Assembly (NCBI RefSeq): GCF_000753795.1
Contig: NZ_JPEO01000003.1
Coordinates: forward strand, 372,001-436,000
Reading direction: 5' to 3'
DNA from: Shewanella mangrovi
Lineage (GTDB): Bacteria > Pseudomonadota > Gammaproteobacteria > Enterobacterales > Shewanellaceae
DNA: 64,000 bases
The notes under the pieces were generated by a model that did no database searches, was not told where the DNA came from, and worked only from the letters and a program-made list of their open reading frames with translations. Positions within the stretch are counted from its first letter, which is position 1, and the number at the start of each line of letters is the position of its first letter. The position numbers and the translations under genes are program-made. Below, piece by piece: positions 21,788 to 31,775 of the stretch.

Positions 21788-22852
21788 TTATAGCAGACTC
21801 AGATGCACCGTCACTTCATCGCGATCATGATAAAGGTGCTTGCAGCGCAGGGTAAAACGCTGGATTCCGTTTTCTTTAAGAATGGTGTCCATACGCCCGA
21901 GGATAGTACTGACCTCTTTATAACGGCTCTTCATCGGCAATTTCAGGTTAAATATGGCTTCTTTAAACCAACCTTTAATCGCCCACTGCTCCATCAGCTC
22001 CGCAACTCTTGAAGGCTTCTCCACCATGTCACAAACCAGCCAGTAGACATTTTTGCGTTTAGGCTCAAACCGAAAACCATCTTCACGTAAATGCGTCACC
22101 AACCCTGATGCCATCAACTCTTCTTGCATCGGACCATTATCAATTGCTGATACAAACATACCGCGACGAACCAGCTGATACGTCCAACCACCGGGACAAG
22201 CACCTAAGTCCACCGCATGCAAACCACCGGATAAACGCTGCTCTGCTTCATCTTCAGGAATAAAATGAATAAAGGCTTCATCTAACTTTAAAGTCGAGCG
22301 ACTTGGGGCTGCTGTCGGAAACTTAAGCCGCGGGATCCCCATAAAATAGGGCGAGCTATTAAAGCTATAGGAGTAGCCAACAAACGCCTTATCTGAACCG
22401 AGAAAGCACACATGAATAATCGGACGATTGACATTCTCTTTGGCCAACAACATGCCTTTTTGCTTCAATGCTTGACGCAAAGGCACAGTAAACTTGCGAC
22501 AAAAGGTCAGCAGTTCTTTAGCCTCATTGGTGTCAGGCGTTTCTACCCGCAGTTCGCCAGCTTTAGGCGCATTTTCTAGCTGCGCGACAATCGGCGAAAT
22601 TCGATCTTCTACCGGTAAATCCGTCAACAAATCACTGCTGACAAACATCTGCCGCGCGAAGATCAGTCGCTCCAACGACAGCTCTTTACCCAACTTATCG
22701 GCATCTTCTGCGGTAAAACACTGGAACTGCACATAGGCATCCTTTGCCGCTTTAACAAAACCAGCGACCCCAAAAAAGTTGGCAGCATCTTGGATCTCTG
22801 CCGCACAATCTTTCTCATAGCCGGCACGGCAAAATAGAAACAGGTTATTCAT
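21788..22852 (-). CDS. rlmM: 23S rRNA (cytidine(2498)-2'-O)-methyltransferase RlmM
   Basis: Methylates the 2'-OH of C2498 in 23S rRNA. The 354-residue product has an N-terminal THUMP-like region (about 1-160) and a Rossmann methyltransferase domain with the SAM motif DLGACPGGWTYQLVRRG, the catalytic Asp of WLVCDMVEKP and Lys of NLKLPMKSRYKE. The length is normal. It ends 18 nt from a bidirectional terminator and lies upstream of nothing else in the operon. Confidence 0.95.
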   Translation of the reverse strand: MNNLFLFCRAGYEKDCAAEIQDAANFFGVAGFVKAAKDAYVQFQCFTAEDADKLGKELSLERLIFARQMFVSSDLLTDLPVEDRISPIVAQLENAPKAGELRVETPDTNEAKELLTFCRKFTVPLRQALKQKGMLLAKENVNRPIIHVCFLGSDKAFVGYSYSFNSSPYFMGIPRLKFPTAAPSRSTLKLDEAFIHFIPEDEAEQRLSGGLHAVDLGACPGGWTYQLVRRGMFVSAIDNGPMQEELMASGLVTHLREDGFRFEPKRKNVYWLVCDMVEKPSRVAELMEQWAIKGWFKEAIFNLKLPMKSRYKEVSTILGRMDTILKENGIQRFTLRCKHLYHDRDEVTVHLSLL

Positions 22853-22894
22853 GGATTCTTTCGTCTAGCCCAAAACGGCGGCAAGTATAGCAAA

Positions 22895-23284
22895 TCAAAG
22901 CCCGGTTTCATCCATACGATGACGATAAACCGCAGCAGCTAACAGCATCCACGCAATCAGGAAGCAAACGCCTCCAAATGGCGTAATGATCCCGAGCATT
23001 TTGACGCCCAGCATGGCGTACAAATACAGCGAACCGGAAAATAGAAAAATTCCCGCAATAAAAAGCCCGGCGGCCCAGTTTAATAATCGCGAATTGATCC
23101 AATGTCCGGCCATAGCAACCGCAATCAACGCGAAGGTATGGTAAAACTGATATTCCACCCCAAGATTAAAGATTTCAATCAAATGCGGCGGCGCAACATT
23201 CTTTAACCCATGAGCACCGAAAGCGCCCAAAGCAACCGCAAAAAAGCCGCTAATGGCGGCCAACATAAATAATCCTTTTTTCAT
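22895..23284 (-). CDS. DUF423 family inner-membrane protein
   Basis: A 129-residue integral membrane protein of the DUF423 (YgdD-like) family. Four hydrophobic segments span almost the whole sequence; family-typical features are FFAVALGAFGAHGLK near residues 14-28 and ITPFGGVCFLIAWMLL near the end. The function is unknown. Its start overlaps the hydrolase stop by 4 nt (ATGA), so it is probably translated by coupling from that gene; gcvA lies further upstream, and in E. coli the homolog ygdD also lies next to gcvA. Confidence 0.88.
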   Translation of the reverse strand: MKKGLFMLAAISGFFAVALGAFGAHGLKNVAPPHLIEIFNLGVEYQFYHTFALIAVAMAGHWINSRLLNWAAGLFIAGIFLFSGSLYLYAMLGVKMLGIITPFGGVCFLIAWMLLAAAVYRHRMDETGL

Positions 23285-23928
23285 TGATGACTCCGAGTAA
23301 AAGCAAGGATATGGCTCACAGCCTGATGGTAATTCTGCATCAGTGTGACCCCAGAAAGTTTGCGCGGTTCAAAACTATGATTACCGTCCGGTACAAACTG
23401 TAACTCAACCAAGGCTGGTAATGGCCAACACGTAAGTTGCTCACGCGTACCAAAACTATCGCGTTCGCCTTGCACGATCAGCAAAGGTAATTTGCAATCA
23501 TTGATAGCATCAAGTCGTGGCTCATTTTTACCTTTCGGCAAAAATGGATAACCCAAGCTGATAACACCTTTCACAACTGCGGGCAACGCTTGCCCAGCCA
23601 ACATGGTGGCGATGCGACTGCCCATAGACTTGCCAAGTAAAAAGACGTTATCTGCGGGATATTGCTGCAAGACAAGCTCAAGTGTGTTGTGCCAACAGGC
23701 CAATAATGTAGCAGCGCGATCGGGCGGCCGACGCTTTCCGTCAAGTGCCGATTTTTGCATATAAGGAAAGTTAAACCGCAACACAGAGAAGCCAGCATCA
23801 ACTAATAAGTCCGCCATGGTTTGCATAAAGTCATGGCTCATATCCGCTCCCGCACCATGAGCAAAAATCAGCAAAGTGTCGGCATTGGCAGCGGGTTGAT
23901 AAATCCAATCATCCTGGGAGTAATTCAC
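23281..23928 (-). CDS. Alpha/beta-fold hydrolase (dienelactone-hydrolase-like)
   Basis: A 215-residue cytoplasmic hydrolase. The oxyanion loop FAHGAGADMSHDF, nucleophile elbow GKSMGSR, acid in IVQGERDSFG and catalytic His in PDGNHSFEPRK form a complete triad. The substrate is unknown. I choose the GTG at 23928 because AGGAG (23936-23940, minus strand) sits 7 nt upstream of it; the ATG at 23946 lies upstream of that site and would overlap gcvA by 38 nt. It still overlaps the gcvA stop by 20 nt, and overlaps the DUF423 start by 4 nt. Confidence 0.82.
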   Translation of the reverse strand: MNYSQDDWIYQPAANADTLLIFAHGAGADMSHDFMQTMADLLVDAGFSVLRFNFPYMQKSALDGKRRPPDRAATLLACWHNTLELVLQQYPADNVFLLGKSMGSRIATMLAGQALPAVVKGVISLGYPFLPKGKNEPRLDAINDCKLPLLIVQGERDSFGTREQLTCWPLPALVELQFVPDGNHSFEPRKLSGVTLMQNYHQAVSHILAFTRSHQ

Positions 23929-24820
23929 TACGCGACTCCTCAGCAAACATCTCTAACATCCACTCACGAAAAGCGACAATCTTGCCGAGCTCAGCATGCT
24001 TTTGCTGGCAGACCAGATAGTAAGCATCTTTGCTTACCAACACCTCTTGGAACGGGCAAACCAAGCGTCCAGCCTGAATATCTGGCTTCGCTAGCACGCT
24101 ATAGCCCAAAGCGACCCCCTGACCGTGCGCTGCGGCCTGCAACACTAATGATGAGTGACTGAAGATAGGCCCTTGATTCACATTAACATCGGTTACCCCG
24201 CACTGACGAAACCACGCCTGCCAATCTTGGCGACTCATATCATGCAGCAAGGTATGAAACTTTAAATCTGATGGTTGGGTTAACGGTTTAGGCCCTTTCA
24301 GCAACATCGGCGAACAGACAGGAATGAGCACTTCATTACGCAATTTATCAGCGCGTAATCCAGTCCAACTGCCGAGGCCATAGTATATCGCCACGTCGAC
24401 ATCATCGGTGAGTGAGCCAGATTCACCATCAACCGCTTTAATACGCACATCAATATCGGGATTTTTCTCGCTGAATTTAGCCAACCGCGGCACCAGCCAT
24501 TGAATTGCAAAGCTTGGCGACATACTGACCGTCAGCGAGCCCACCGCACTGCGAGCCAGCAAGCGGTCAGTCGCATCGGCTAATTGCGTAAAAATATCTT
24601 TAATTTCGAGAAAGTAGCTCTGCCCTTCCTCGGTCAGCAGCAGTGAGCGGTTGCGACGACGAAATAGCTTGAGCCCTAAAAAGTCTTCCAATGCTTTGAT
24701 CTGATGACTCACAGCAGCTTGGGTAACAAACAACTCTTCAGCGGCACGGGTAAAGCTTAAGTGTCGGGCTGCCGCTTCAAATGCTTTGACGGCATTCAGC
24801 GGCGGAAGTCGCTTGCTCAT
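23909..24820 (-). CDS. gcvA: LysR-type transcriptional regulator GcvA
   Basis: LysR-family regulator; in E. coli GcvA controls the glycine cleavage operon and the small RNA GcvB. The 303-residue product starts MSKRLPPLNAVKAFEAAARH, with the winged-HTH signature LSFTRAAEELFVTQAAVSHQ at about residues 19-38 and a substrate-binding domain (about 90-300). Close match to GcvA in the first 70 residues supports the name; the glycine genes are not in this window. It is the first gene of a gcvA-hydrolase-DUF423 run. Confidence 0.88.
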   Translation of the reverse strand: MSKRLPPLNAVKAFEAAARHLSFTRAAEELFVTQAAVSHQIKALEDFLGLKLFRRRNRSLLLTEEGQSYFLEIKDIFTQLADATDRLLARSAVGSLTVSMSPSFAIQWLVPRLAKFSEKNPDIDVRIKAVDGESGSLTDDVDVAIYYGLGSWTGLRADKLRNEVLIPVCSPMLLKGPKPLTQPSDLKFHTLLHDMSRQDWQAWFRQCGVTDVNVNQGPIFSHSSLVLQAAAHGQGVALGYSVLAKPDIQAGRLVCPFQEVLVSKDAYYLVCQQKHAELGKIVAFREWMLEMFAEESRSELLPG

Positions 24821-24951
24821 AAATTTCCTTGAGTATTCTTATTAGATTTTCTAATCCGTATTTTGGCATTTAATCATAAATAGATGCCAGCCTTTTAAAC
24901 AAGATTGCGATAAAAACCACGCGGTTGCCGAAGACCGCAGCAAGCAGATAC

Positions 24952-24981
24952 AAAAAAGCCGCACTAAAAAGCGCGGCTTTG
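24952..24981 (-). terminator. Terminator of thiI
   Basis: Stem AAAGCCGC (24955-24962) with GCGGCTTT (24973-24980); the A-run at 24952-24957 gives the U-tract on the minus strand. Confidence 0.8.
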
Positions 24982-24996
24982 GAGAAGATACTCGGT

Positions 24997-26451
24997 TTAC
25001 GGGCGATAAACCTTAACGTTTTGATGCCCCTGCTCCAGTAGGTATAGTGCCTGCAGTTTACTCATCACCCCGCGGTCACAGTAAAGCAGATAGGTTTTAC
25101 TCTTATCTAAATCACCAAATGCGGTCGCTAACTTAAAGAACGGAATATGTTGCACTTCTGCATCGCTAACTTGCAACGGCTTACGTTCCTCTTCTTCCGG
25201 CGCACGAATATCGATGATGACTTGCTGTTCACCCACCGTGGTAACGGTTTCAGTTTCAGTGACTTTAGTATCCATACTGGTGGCGATCTCCCGAATATCA
25301 ATCACTTCTGCCGCCGCAATCACACGATCCAACAGGTCTTCAGAAAACTTGGTTTCTTCCGCTTCAATTTTGGACAGCACTGCTTTAACGGTTGGGCGCT
25401 GTGAAATCACGCCACAGTATTCTGGCATAGATTTCGCGAAATCTTCGGTACCGATAATCCGGCTTTGGTCGATGATATCTTGCTTATCCATGGTGATAAG
25501 TGGCCGCAGGATCAATAAATCGGTACAGCGGTCAATCACATTCAGGTTCGTCAGCGTTTGGCTCGACACCTGACCGAGGCTTTCCCCCGTCACCAGTGCT
25601 TGAATACCTAAACGCTCGGCAACTCGGCTAGCAGCACGCATCATCATACGTTTAAGGACGACTCCCATCATGCCGTTATCGATGCGTTCTAGGATCTCTT
25701 CGACCACAGGCTCAAACGGTACACTGACAAATTTCACTTTGTGTGACTCGCCATAACGCTTCCACAGATGATGCGCGACCTGTTTCACACCAATTTCGTG
25801 CTGAGCGCCACCAAGATTGAAGAAACAATAATGGGTGCGGGCGCCCTTTTTGATGAACTGGAAGCTCGACACACCAGAGTCAAAACCACCGGAGATCAGC
25901 GACAATACATCTTCTTGAGTAGCGATAGGGAAACCACCAAGACCTTGAATCTTTTTCTCAACCAAATACAGCTTGTCTTGGTTAATTTCGATATTGACTG
26001 TGGTATCAGGATTTTTCAGTTTAACGCCAAGCGCTTCTGTATGTTGGTTCAAACCGCCGCCGACATATTTTTCAACATCGATAGAGTTAAACTCATGCTT
26101 GCCACTGCGCTTGACCCGTACACAAAACGTTTTTCCAGCAATCTGCTCGGCAAATGCACGCTGTGCATGTTCATAGATATCGTGCACGGTTTCAAAGCTG
26201 TATTCATTGACTTGGCTTATCACCGAAATCCCCGGAATACAGGCCAACCGTTCAGCAAAAACATCCACTAATTCAGGCTTGTCAGCCGGTACATGTACCA
26301 TCAACCGATCCCACTGTCTTAGCACAGCGGCGCCTTCATCAACTTTCTTCAATACATTACGAATATTGGATTCGAGCATCTTGGTGAAACGCATTCTCAC
26401 CGGCTTGCTCTTCATCATAATTTCGGGGTACAGCTTAACGATAAACTTCAT
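24997..26451 (-). CDS. thiI: tRNA 4-thiouridine synthase ThiI with rhodanese domain
   Basis: Transfers sulfur to U8 of tRNA and to the thiamine thiazole precursor. The 484-residue product has a ferredoxin-like/THUMP N-terminus (about 1-165), a PP-loop ATPase domain ([17 protein letters not shown]) and a C-terminal rhodanese domain with the persulfide-carrying Cys458 (YCDRGVMSK). The rhodanese domain is present, as in E. coli. I use the ATG at 26451 ([15 protein letters not shown]); the frame is open 17 codons further but not conserved there. Confidence 0.96.
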   Translation of the reverse strand: MKFIVKLYPEIMMKSKPVRMRFTKMLESNIRNVLKKVDEGAAVLRQWDRLMVHVPADKPELVDVFAERLACIPGISVISQVNEYSFETVHDIYEHAQRAFAEQIAGKTFCVRVKRSGKHEFNSIDVEKYVGGGLNQHTEALGVKLKNPDTTVNIEINQDKLYLVEKKIQGLGGFPIATQEDVLSLISGGFDSGVSSFQFIKKGARTHYCFFNLGGAQHEIGVKQVAHHLWKRYGESHKVKFVSVPFEPVVEEILERIDNGMMGVVLKRMMMRAASRVAERLGIQALVTGESLGQVSSQTLTNLNVIDRCTDLLILRPLITMDKQDIIDQSRIIGTEDFAKSMPEYCGVISQRPTVKAVLSKIEAEETKFSEDLLDRVIAAAEVIDIREIATSMDTKVTETETVTTVGEQQVIIDIRAPEEEERKPLQVSDAEVQHIPFFKLATAFGDLDKSKTYLLYCDRGVMSKLQALYLLEQGHQNVKVYRP

Positions 26452-26581
26452 GAAACGTCCGGAACAACAGCTTAAAAAACGGCAATCGGCGCAGTATAGC
26501 AAAAGCGCGGCATGTCGCCCATTAAAAGCGCTGATATTGCGCGGTGGTGTGCGGATAAATACCTTAGCGGTAAAACAGCAT

Positions 26582-26612
26582 AAAAAATGCCGACATTAGG
26601 TCGGCATTTTTA
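26582..26612 (-). terminator. Terminator after pomB
   Basis: Stem AAAAATGCCGA (26583-26593) with TCGGCATTTTT (26601-26611), symmetrical enough to act on both strands. Confidence 0.88.
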
Positions 26613-26624
26613 AAGCTTGCAAGC

Positions 26625-27569
26625 TTACGGATTCCTCTTGGGCGTTACCTGAATTTCGTCATCAGATTCCATCGCCTTACCTTGTTCAATCGCAATTTCA
26701 ACGCGACGATTTTGTGCACGATGCTCAGGCGTATCATTGGGCACCAAAGGATTGGTTGATGCTAATCCAACAACCTTCATACGATCTTGGTCAAAGCCCG
26801 GAACCGCAATTAATTCGTGAGCAACCGCCACCGCACGCTGCGCTGATAAATCCCAGTTAGACCGATAAAGTTCATTACTGATATTCGCCCCATCGGTATT
26901 GCCTGAAACAGTCACAATTCCCGGAACGTCCTTCAGTAATTCACCAATGGCGCGAATAACAGGTCTAAATTGTGGTTGCAGGAAACCAGACCCCGATGCA
27001 AAAGCGCCTTTTTCACGAATGCGGATAATAATCTGTTGCCCCAGAGACTCAATTTCGATGGCGCCATCAATAATTTCTTTATTGAGCTTCTCTGCCATGC
27101 GTTTGGCTTCATCGTTGATCTCTTTTTGCGTCGCTTCGTGCTCTTGGCTCTTTTTCGCTTCAGCTTGCTCCTGCGCTGTGGCTTGCGCTTCGCCACCACG
27201 CTGGGTGCCATTTTGCTTTTGCGTGCCACCCGCACTGTCATCTTCACCCGCCTGAAAATCCAAGGTCGGCTGCGTCATTTCGTTGGTTTGCTGGTTAATG
27301 ATTTCTATCGGGGTAGGATCCGGGCGTCCCGGACGAAACTCTAACGCGATGACTGACGTTCCTTTGGGAATGTCCTTCACTTCAACTTTGTTCTGTACGC
27401 CGAAGGCATACTTCATTGAACCGGCGATCTGCTTAAATTTCAGCACATCCATCTCAGAGAATGCTAACAGCAATACAAAGAAGCACATCAGCAACGACAT
27501 GAGGTCAGCAAAAGTTGCCAACCACATGGGCGCGCCGGGTGGTGGACAGTCGCACTTAGGCTTTGCCAT
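26625..27569 (-). CDS. pomB: Sodium-type flagellar motor stator protein PomB (MotB family)
   Basis: Stator subunit of the polar flagellar motor; with PomA forms the sodium channel that drives rotation. The 314-residue product has one membrane segment near the N-terminus with the ion-binding Asp22 (TFADLMSLLMCFFVLLLAF), a charged, Gln/Glu-rich linker (about 115-165) and a C-terminal OmpA-like peptidoglycan-binding domain (VSGNTDGANISNELYRSNWDLSAQRA). It starts 2 nt after the pomA stop. The sodium assignment rests on similarity to Vibrio PomB. Confidence 0.93.
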   Translation of the reverse strand: MAKPKCDCPPPGAPMWLATFADLMSLLMCFFVLLLAFSEMDVLKFKQIAGSMKYAFGVQNKVEVKDIPKGTSVIALEFRPGRPDPTPIEIINQQTNEMTQPTLDFQAGEDDSAGGTQKQNGTQRGGEAQATAQEQAEAKKSQEHEATQKEINDEAKRMAEKLNKEIIDGAIEIESLGQQIIIRIREKGAFASGSGFLQPQFRPVIRAIGELLKDVPGIVTVSGNTDGANISNELYRSNWDLSAQRAVAVAHELIAVPGFDQDRMKVVGLASTNPLVPNDTPEHRAQNRRVEIAIEQGKAMESDDEIQVTPKRNP

Positions 27570-27571
27570 GG

Positions 27572-28339
27572 CTACTCTCCGCCGGTGGTTTCAACCTTGC
27601 GCTGACTTTCCGCAAGATAGTTCTTCAAAAAGCCTTCAATCACACGCGGATTCTGACCATCCTGAATGGCTAAAACTGCATCCATAATTAAATTACGGTT
27701 AAGCATCTCTTCGCCCATACGTAACGACAACTTATCTGCAATCGGCAAACACAACATGTTGGCGATCATGGCGCCGTATAAGGTCGTTAACAAGGCCACG
27801 GCCATTGAAGGTCCGATAGATTTTGGATCGTCCATGTTAGACAACATCGCCACCAAGCCGACGAGCGTACCAATCATCCCCATCGCAGGCGCTACATCGC
27901 CCATCGCTTTAAAAATACTGATCCCCGCTTTATGGCGTTCTTCGGTGAGGGCAATATCTTTTTCAAGTGCTTCACGCACCACTTCACCATCGTGACCATC
28001 CACCAGCATATCGACTGCTTTTTGCATAAAGGAGTTGGAAATTTGCGCTTCTTCCAACGCTAAGAAACCACCTTTACGTGCAGCGTCAGCCATAGTGACA
28101 GACTGTTCGATAAGATCTTCTGGCTTATCCAACTTAAACATAAAGGCTTTGAGTGCGATTTTTACGGCGCCAAGGAACTGTTTGAGGTTAAACTTCATCA
28201 TCACCACAAACATACTGCCCGCAACCACAATCAAAATTGACGCAGTATCAATAAAAATGCCAATGCCACCCGAGGTCGCCATCGCGCCAATAACAAAACC
28301 GAACCCGCCAAGAAGCCCAATTATCGTTGCTAAATCCAC
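27572..28339 (-). CDS. pomA: Sodium-type flagellar motor stator protein PomA (MotA family)
   Basis: Four-helix membrane partner of PomB. The 255-residue product has the MotA/TolQ/ExbB fold with conserved MGDVAPAMGMIGTLVGLVAML (helix 3, channel proline) and a cytoplasmic loop with charged residues (about 60-150) that contacts the rotor. The start is a GTG with GAGGAG 5 nt upstream. The upstream 366-nt gap to xseB carries divergent promoters. Confidence 0.93.
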   Translation of the reverse strand: MDLATIIGLLGGFGFVIGAMATSGGIGIFIDTASILIVVAGSMFVVMMKFNLKQFLGAVKIALKAFMFKLDKPEDLIEQSVTMADAARKGGFLALEEAQISNSFMQKAVDMLVDGHDGEVVREALEKDIALTEERHKAGISIFKAMGDVAPAMGMIGTLVGLVAMLSNMDDPKSIGPSMAVALLTTLYGAMIANMLCLPIADKLSLRMGEEMLNRNLIMDAVLAIQDGQNPRVIEGFLKNYLAESQRKVETTGGE

Positions 28340-28706
28340 TATTGCTCCTCAATTACCTTATTCAGCACGCCGTCGAAATTGCCGCTGGCAGAAATAACGC
28401 TGACCTTTCCGTGTGAAGAGGTAAGTATATAATCAACTTACTCAATTTAAACGGGTTCTATATATTGTTTTATCGGTCAGAGCTTCCGCAAGTTTAGAGA
28501 GATTTTCGAATAATCGAAATAATTTTATGACACAAAGCGTGCGGCGTCCCAAATTCCAACGCTTCTGGTTTGACCGTTAGCCATCGCTGATATACCGTTT
28601 GAGCACTTTTAGTGAGAGCTGCCGCAACTGGGTTAAAAAGGATGGTCGCCGTCGGCCTATGATGGCTGGTATACTCTTGTTCCAGATTGAATTACAGGAT
28701 TTTGAT
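28340..28706. other. Divergent promoter region between pomA and xseB
   Basis: No gene seen. On the minus strand TATACT with a weak TTTAAA 16 nt upstream is a possible pomAB promoter. On the plus strand an extended -10 (TGGTATACT, 28667-28675) serves xseB. Confidence 0.5.
28667..28675 (+). promoter_or_regulatory. Extended -10 promoter of xseB-ispA-dxs
   Basis: TGGTATACT at 28667-28675 (TGn plus TATACT); a start near 28682 would give a leader of about 25 nt before the xseB GTG. Confidence 0.55.
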
Positions 28707-28946
28707 GTGGCGAAGAAACCCGAAAATCTCAGTTTCGAGCAGTCACTTGGTGAACTGGAACAGATAGTGACTGAACTGGAACAAGGCGATGTAGCCCTTG
28801 ATGATGCCCTCAAGCAGTTTGAGCGTGGTGTGCATCTGGTTCGCGCCAGCCAAGACAAGTTAGAGCAAGCGCAACAGAAAGTTGCCATTCTTCTCAGCAA
28901 TGATACTCAAGCTCCGCTATCTCCGTTTGAATCTGAGGAACAGTAA
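28707..28946 (+). CDS. xseB: Exodeoxyribonuclease VII small subunit
   Basis: Small subunit of the single-strand exonuclease ExoVII, which binds the large subunit XseA. From the GTG at 28707 the product is 79 residues, the usual size: [20 protein letters not shown] followed by [17 protein letters not shown]. An AGGA site at about 28696 sits 7 nt upstream of the GTG, while an ATG further upstream (28599) would add 36 residues that do not resemble the family. The stop is followed at once by the ispA TTG. Confidence 0.93.
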   Translation: MAKKPENLSFEQSLGELEQIVTELEQGDVALDDALKQFERGVHLVRASQDKLEQAQQKVAILLSNDTQAPLSPFESEEQ

Positions 28947-29825
28947 TTGTTATCTGACGCTATTGCCCACTACCAACAACGTGTTAATCAACATCTCGCG
29001 TCCCTGTTAGAAAACCTCCCAGTCACCGACCCAGCGTTAAAAGCCGCAATGAGTCACGGAGTGTTATTGGGTGGTAAACGTGTAAGGCCATTTTTGGTTT
29101 ATGCTGTGGGCGAAATGTTGGGCGTTGCGGCAGATAAATTGGATAACTGCGCCGCCGCCATTGAGTGTATTCATGCTTATTCGCTCATCCATGATGACTT
29201 ACCTGCAATGGACGATGATGAGCTGCGCCGTGGCCAGCCTACTGTGCATATTGCCTTTGATGAGGCCACCGCAATTCTCGCTGGTGACGCACTGCAATCT
29301 TTGGCGTTTGAAATCCTCAGTAGCGATAGTCATTTCAGCGCTACCCAACAACTCGCCATGGTGAAGTCTCTGGCGCTGGCTTCGGGTTACCACGGTATGT
29401 GTGGTGGCCAAGCGCTCGATATGGCCGCGACGGATAAGCAGATTAATTTAGCGCAGTTAACCCAATTGCATCGTTTGAAAACCGGTGCGCTGATCCGTTG
29501 TGCGGTCGAACTGGCAGTGATTGCCGCTGAAAGTAATCCCCTCACCCATCAACGTCTTGGTGAATACGCTGAAGCGATTGGGTTGGCGTTTCAGGTTCAA
29601 GACGACATTCTGGATCTCACCAGCTCGACTGAAGAACTGGGTAAACCGCAAGGTTCTGATACTAAATCGAATAAGAGCACTTACCCGCGTTTGTTGGGTC
29701 TTGATGGGGCAAAATCGACGGCGCAACAACTGCTACAAGATGCACTATCAGCCTTGGATGATTTGCCCTACAATAACCGCATAATTGCAGAATTCGCCCG
29801 CTATATCATCGAGCGGCGAGTATAA
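28947..29825 (+). CDS. ispA: (2E,6E)-farnesyl diphosphate synthase
   Basis: Condenses isopentenyl and dimethylallyl diphosphate to farnesyl diphosphate. The 292-residue product has both Asp-rich motifs: [15 protein letters not shown] and [11 protein letters not shown]. The start is a TTG directly abutting the xseB stop (TAATTG), with GAGGA about 7 nt upstream, which indicates translational coupling. It is followed 8 nt later by dxs, so the first enzyme of the MEP pathway and the prenyl synthase are co-expressed. Confidence 0.95.
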   Translation: MLSDAIAHYQQRVNQHLASLLENLPVTDPALKAAMSHGVLLGGKRVRPFLVYAVGEMLGVAADKLDNCAAAIECIHAYSLIHDDLPAMDDDELRRGQPTVHIAFDEATAILAGDALQSLAFEILSSDSHFSATQQLAMVKSLALASGYHGMCGGQALDMAATDKQINLAQLTQLHRLKTGALIRCAVELAVIAAESNPLTHQRLGEYAEAIGLAFQVQDDILDLTSSTEELGKPQGSDTKSNKSTYPRLLGLDGAKSTAQQLLQDALSALDDLPYNNRIIAEFARYIIERRV

Positions 29826-29833
29826 ATAACATA

Positions 29834-31711
29834 ATGAATGATTTTATGAGTCTGGATATCACTCAGTTTCCAGTATTGGCACAAGCCAATACGCCGGAAG
29901 AACTCCGCGAGTTACCACAGGCTGTTTTGCCACAGCTGGCCGATGAGCTCAGAGCCTTTTTGCTGCAGTCAGTCGGACGTTCCAGTGGGCATTTCGCTTC
30001 AGGTTTAGGAACGGTTGAATTGACCGTCGCCCTACATTACGTGTTTAACACACCGTTTGATCGCCTCGTGTGGGACGTCGGCCATCAAGCGTATCCGCAT
30101 AAAATTTTGACGGGGCGTCGCGAGCAAATGCACACCATTCGTCAAAAAGAAGGATTACATCCCTTCCCTTGGCGTGAAGAAAGCCCTTACGACACCTTTA
30201 GTGTTGGTCACTCTGGCACGTCAATTTCTGCCGCATTAGCGATGGCAGTCGCGGCTGACAAGGAACAAGCGGGGCGTAAAGTAGTTGCGGTTATCGGCGA
30301 TGGCGCCATGACCGGTGGCATGGTGTTTGAAGCACTTAACCATGCTGGCGACTTAGATAAAGATATGCTGATTGTGCTAAACGACAACGAGATGTCGATC
30401 TCGGAGAACGTTGGCGCGCTCAACAAGCATCTTGCCCAACTGATGTCAGGTCGTTTCTACACCACCATCCGTGAAGGCGGTAAAAAGGTATTGAAAGGTA
30501 TGCCGGTCATCAAAGAGATGGCGCGCCGCACCGAAGAACACCTGAAAGGCATGATGGTACCGGGCACGCTGTTTGAAGAACTCGGCTTCAACTATATCGG
30601 CCCAATCGATGGCCATGATGTTGATGCCATGGTGGAAACACTGAAAAACATGCGGGGGCTACAAGGTCCGCAACTGCTGCACATCATGACCAAGAAAGGT
30701 AAAGGTTATGAGCCAGCGGAGAAAGATCCTATTGGCTGGCATGCTGTGCCTAAATTTGATCCTAGCCAATTCCGCAAACCTGATACAAAACCAGGGTTAC
30801 CCACCTTCTCTGAAGTCTTTGGCAAATGGCTATGTGACATTGCCAGCCAGGATGAAAAGGTACTGGGGATTACGCCTGCAATGCGTGAAGGTTCAGGTAT
30901 GGTGGAATTTTCGCAGCGTTTTCCAGAGCAATATTTTGACGCTGCAATCGCTGAGCAACATGCGGTGACCTTAGGTGCAGGCTTTGCCTGTGAAGGTTAT
31001 AAGCCAGTTGTAGCGATTTATTCGACCTTCTTGCAACGCGCCTATGATCAGGTCATCCATGATGTCGCATTGCAACGTTTACCTGTGGTGTTTGCGGTCG
31101 ATAGGGGCGGTATTGTGGGCGCCGATGGTCCGACCCACCAAGGCGCATTTGATCTGACTTATCTGCGCTGTGTTCCTAACATGGTGATTATGGCGCCGTC
31201 TGATGAAAACGAATGTCGGCAGATGCTCTACACCGGCTATTGCTATCAAGATGGCCCGGTTGCCGTTCGTTACCCACGCGGCAGCGCCACTGGTGCAAAA
31301 CAGGTTGAAGAGATGACGGCCTTGCCAATTGGCAAAGGGGTTATCAAACGCGAAGGTAAAAAAATTGCCATCATCAACTTTGGAACAACGCTGGCCGCAA
31401 CACTCGAAGCAGCAGAAGAGCTGAATGCGACCGTGGCTGATATGCGTTTTGTTAAACCGTTAGACGAAGCGTTACTCAAACAGTTGGCAGAGAGCCACGA
31501 TGTGTTGGTGACCGTGGAAGAGAACGTCGTTATGGGCGGAGCCGGTAGTGGTGTACTCGAATATCTAGCCAAACAGCAGATTTGCAAACCCGTACTGCAA
31601 ATTGGTTTACCTGATGAATTTATCAAACATGGTAGCCCGGTCGAAATCATCGCAGAACTCGGCCTAGACGGCGCCGGCATTCTCAAACAAATCCAAGCAT
31701 TTGTGAATTAA
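29834..31711 (+). CDS. dxs: 1-deoxy-D-xylulose-5-phosphate synthase
   Basis: First step of the MEP pathway: thiamine-diphosphate-dependent condensation of pyruvate and glyceraldehyde 3-phosphate. The 625-residue product shows the thiamine-binding [18 protein letters not shown] with LNDNEMSIS, the catalytic His in [11 protein letters not shown], and the transketolase C-terminal domains ([28 protein letters not shown]). ATG at 29834 or Met5 may be the start. It ends the xseB-ispA-dxs operon. Confidence 0.97.
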   Translation: MNDFMSLDITQFPVLAQANTPEELRELPQAVLPQLADELRAFLLQSVGRSSGHFASGLGTVELTVALHYVFNTPFDRLVWDVGHQAYPHKILTGRREQMHTIRQKEGLHPFPWREESPYDTFSVGHSGTSISAALAMAVAADKEQAGRKVVAVIGDGAMTGGMVFEALNHAGDLDKDMLIVLNDNEMSISENVGALNKHLAQLMSGRFYTTIREGGKKVLKGMPVIKEMARRTEEHLKGMMVPGTLFEELGFNYIGPIDGHDVDAMVETLKNMRGLQGPQLLHIMTKKGKGYEPAEKDPIGWHAVPKFDPSQFRKPDTKPGLPTFSEVFGKWLCDIASQDEKVLGITPAMREGSGMVEFSQRFPEQYFDAAIAEQHAVTLGAGFACEGYKPVVAIYSTFLQRAYDQVIHDVALQRLPVVFAVDRGGIVGADGPTHQGAFDLTYLRCVPNMVIMAPSDENECRQMLYTGYCYQDGPVAVRYPRGSATGAKQVEEMTALPIGKGVIKREGKKIAIINFGTTLAATLEAAEELNATVADMRFVKPLDEALLKQLAESHDVLVTVEENVVMGGAGSGVLEYLAKQQICKPVLQIGLPDEFIKHGSPVEIIAELGLDGAGILKQIQAFVN

Positions 31712-31722
31712 TTTGCCGCCAT

Positions 31723-31755
31723 AAAAAACGCTCTGCCTGTGCAGAGCGTTTTTAT
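31723..31755 (+). terminator. Bidirectional terminator between dxs and mgtE
   Basis: Stem AAAACGCTCTGC (to 31736) with GCAGAGCGTTTT (31741-31752), loop ctgt, A-run before and T-run after. Confidence 0.9.
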
Positions 31756-31775
31756 TTGAGCCTTAGTGAATCGCC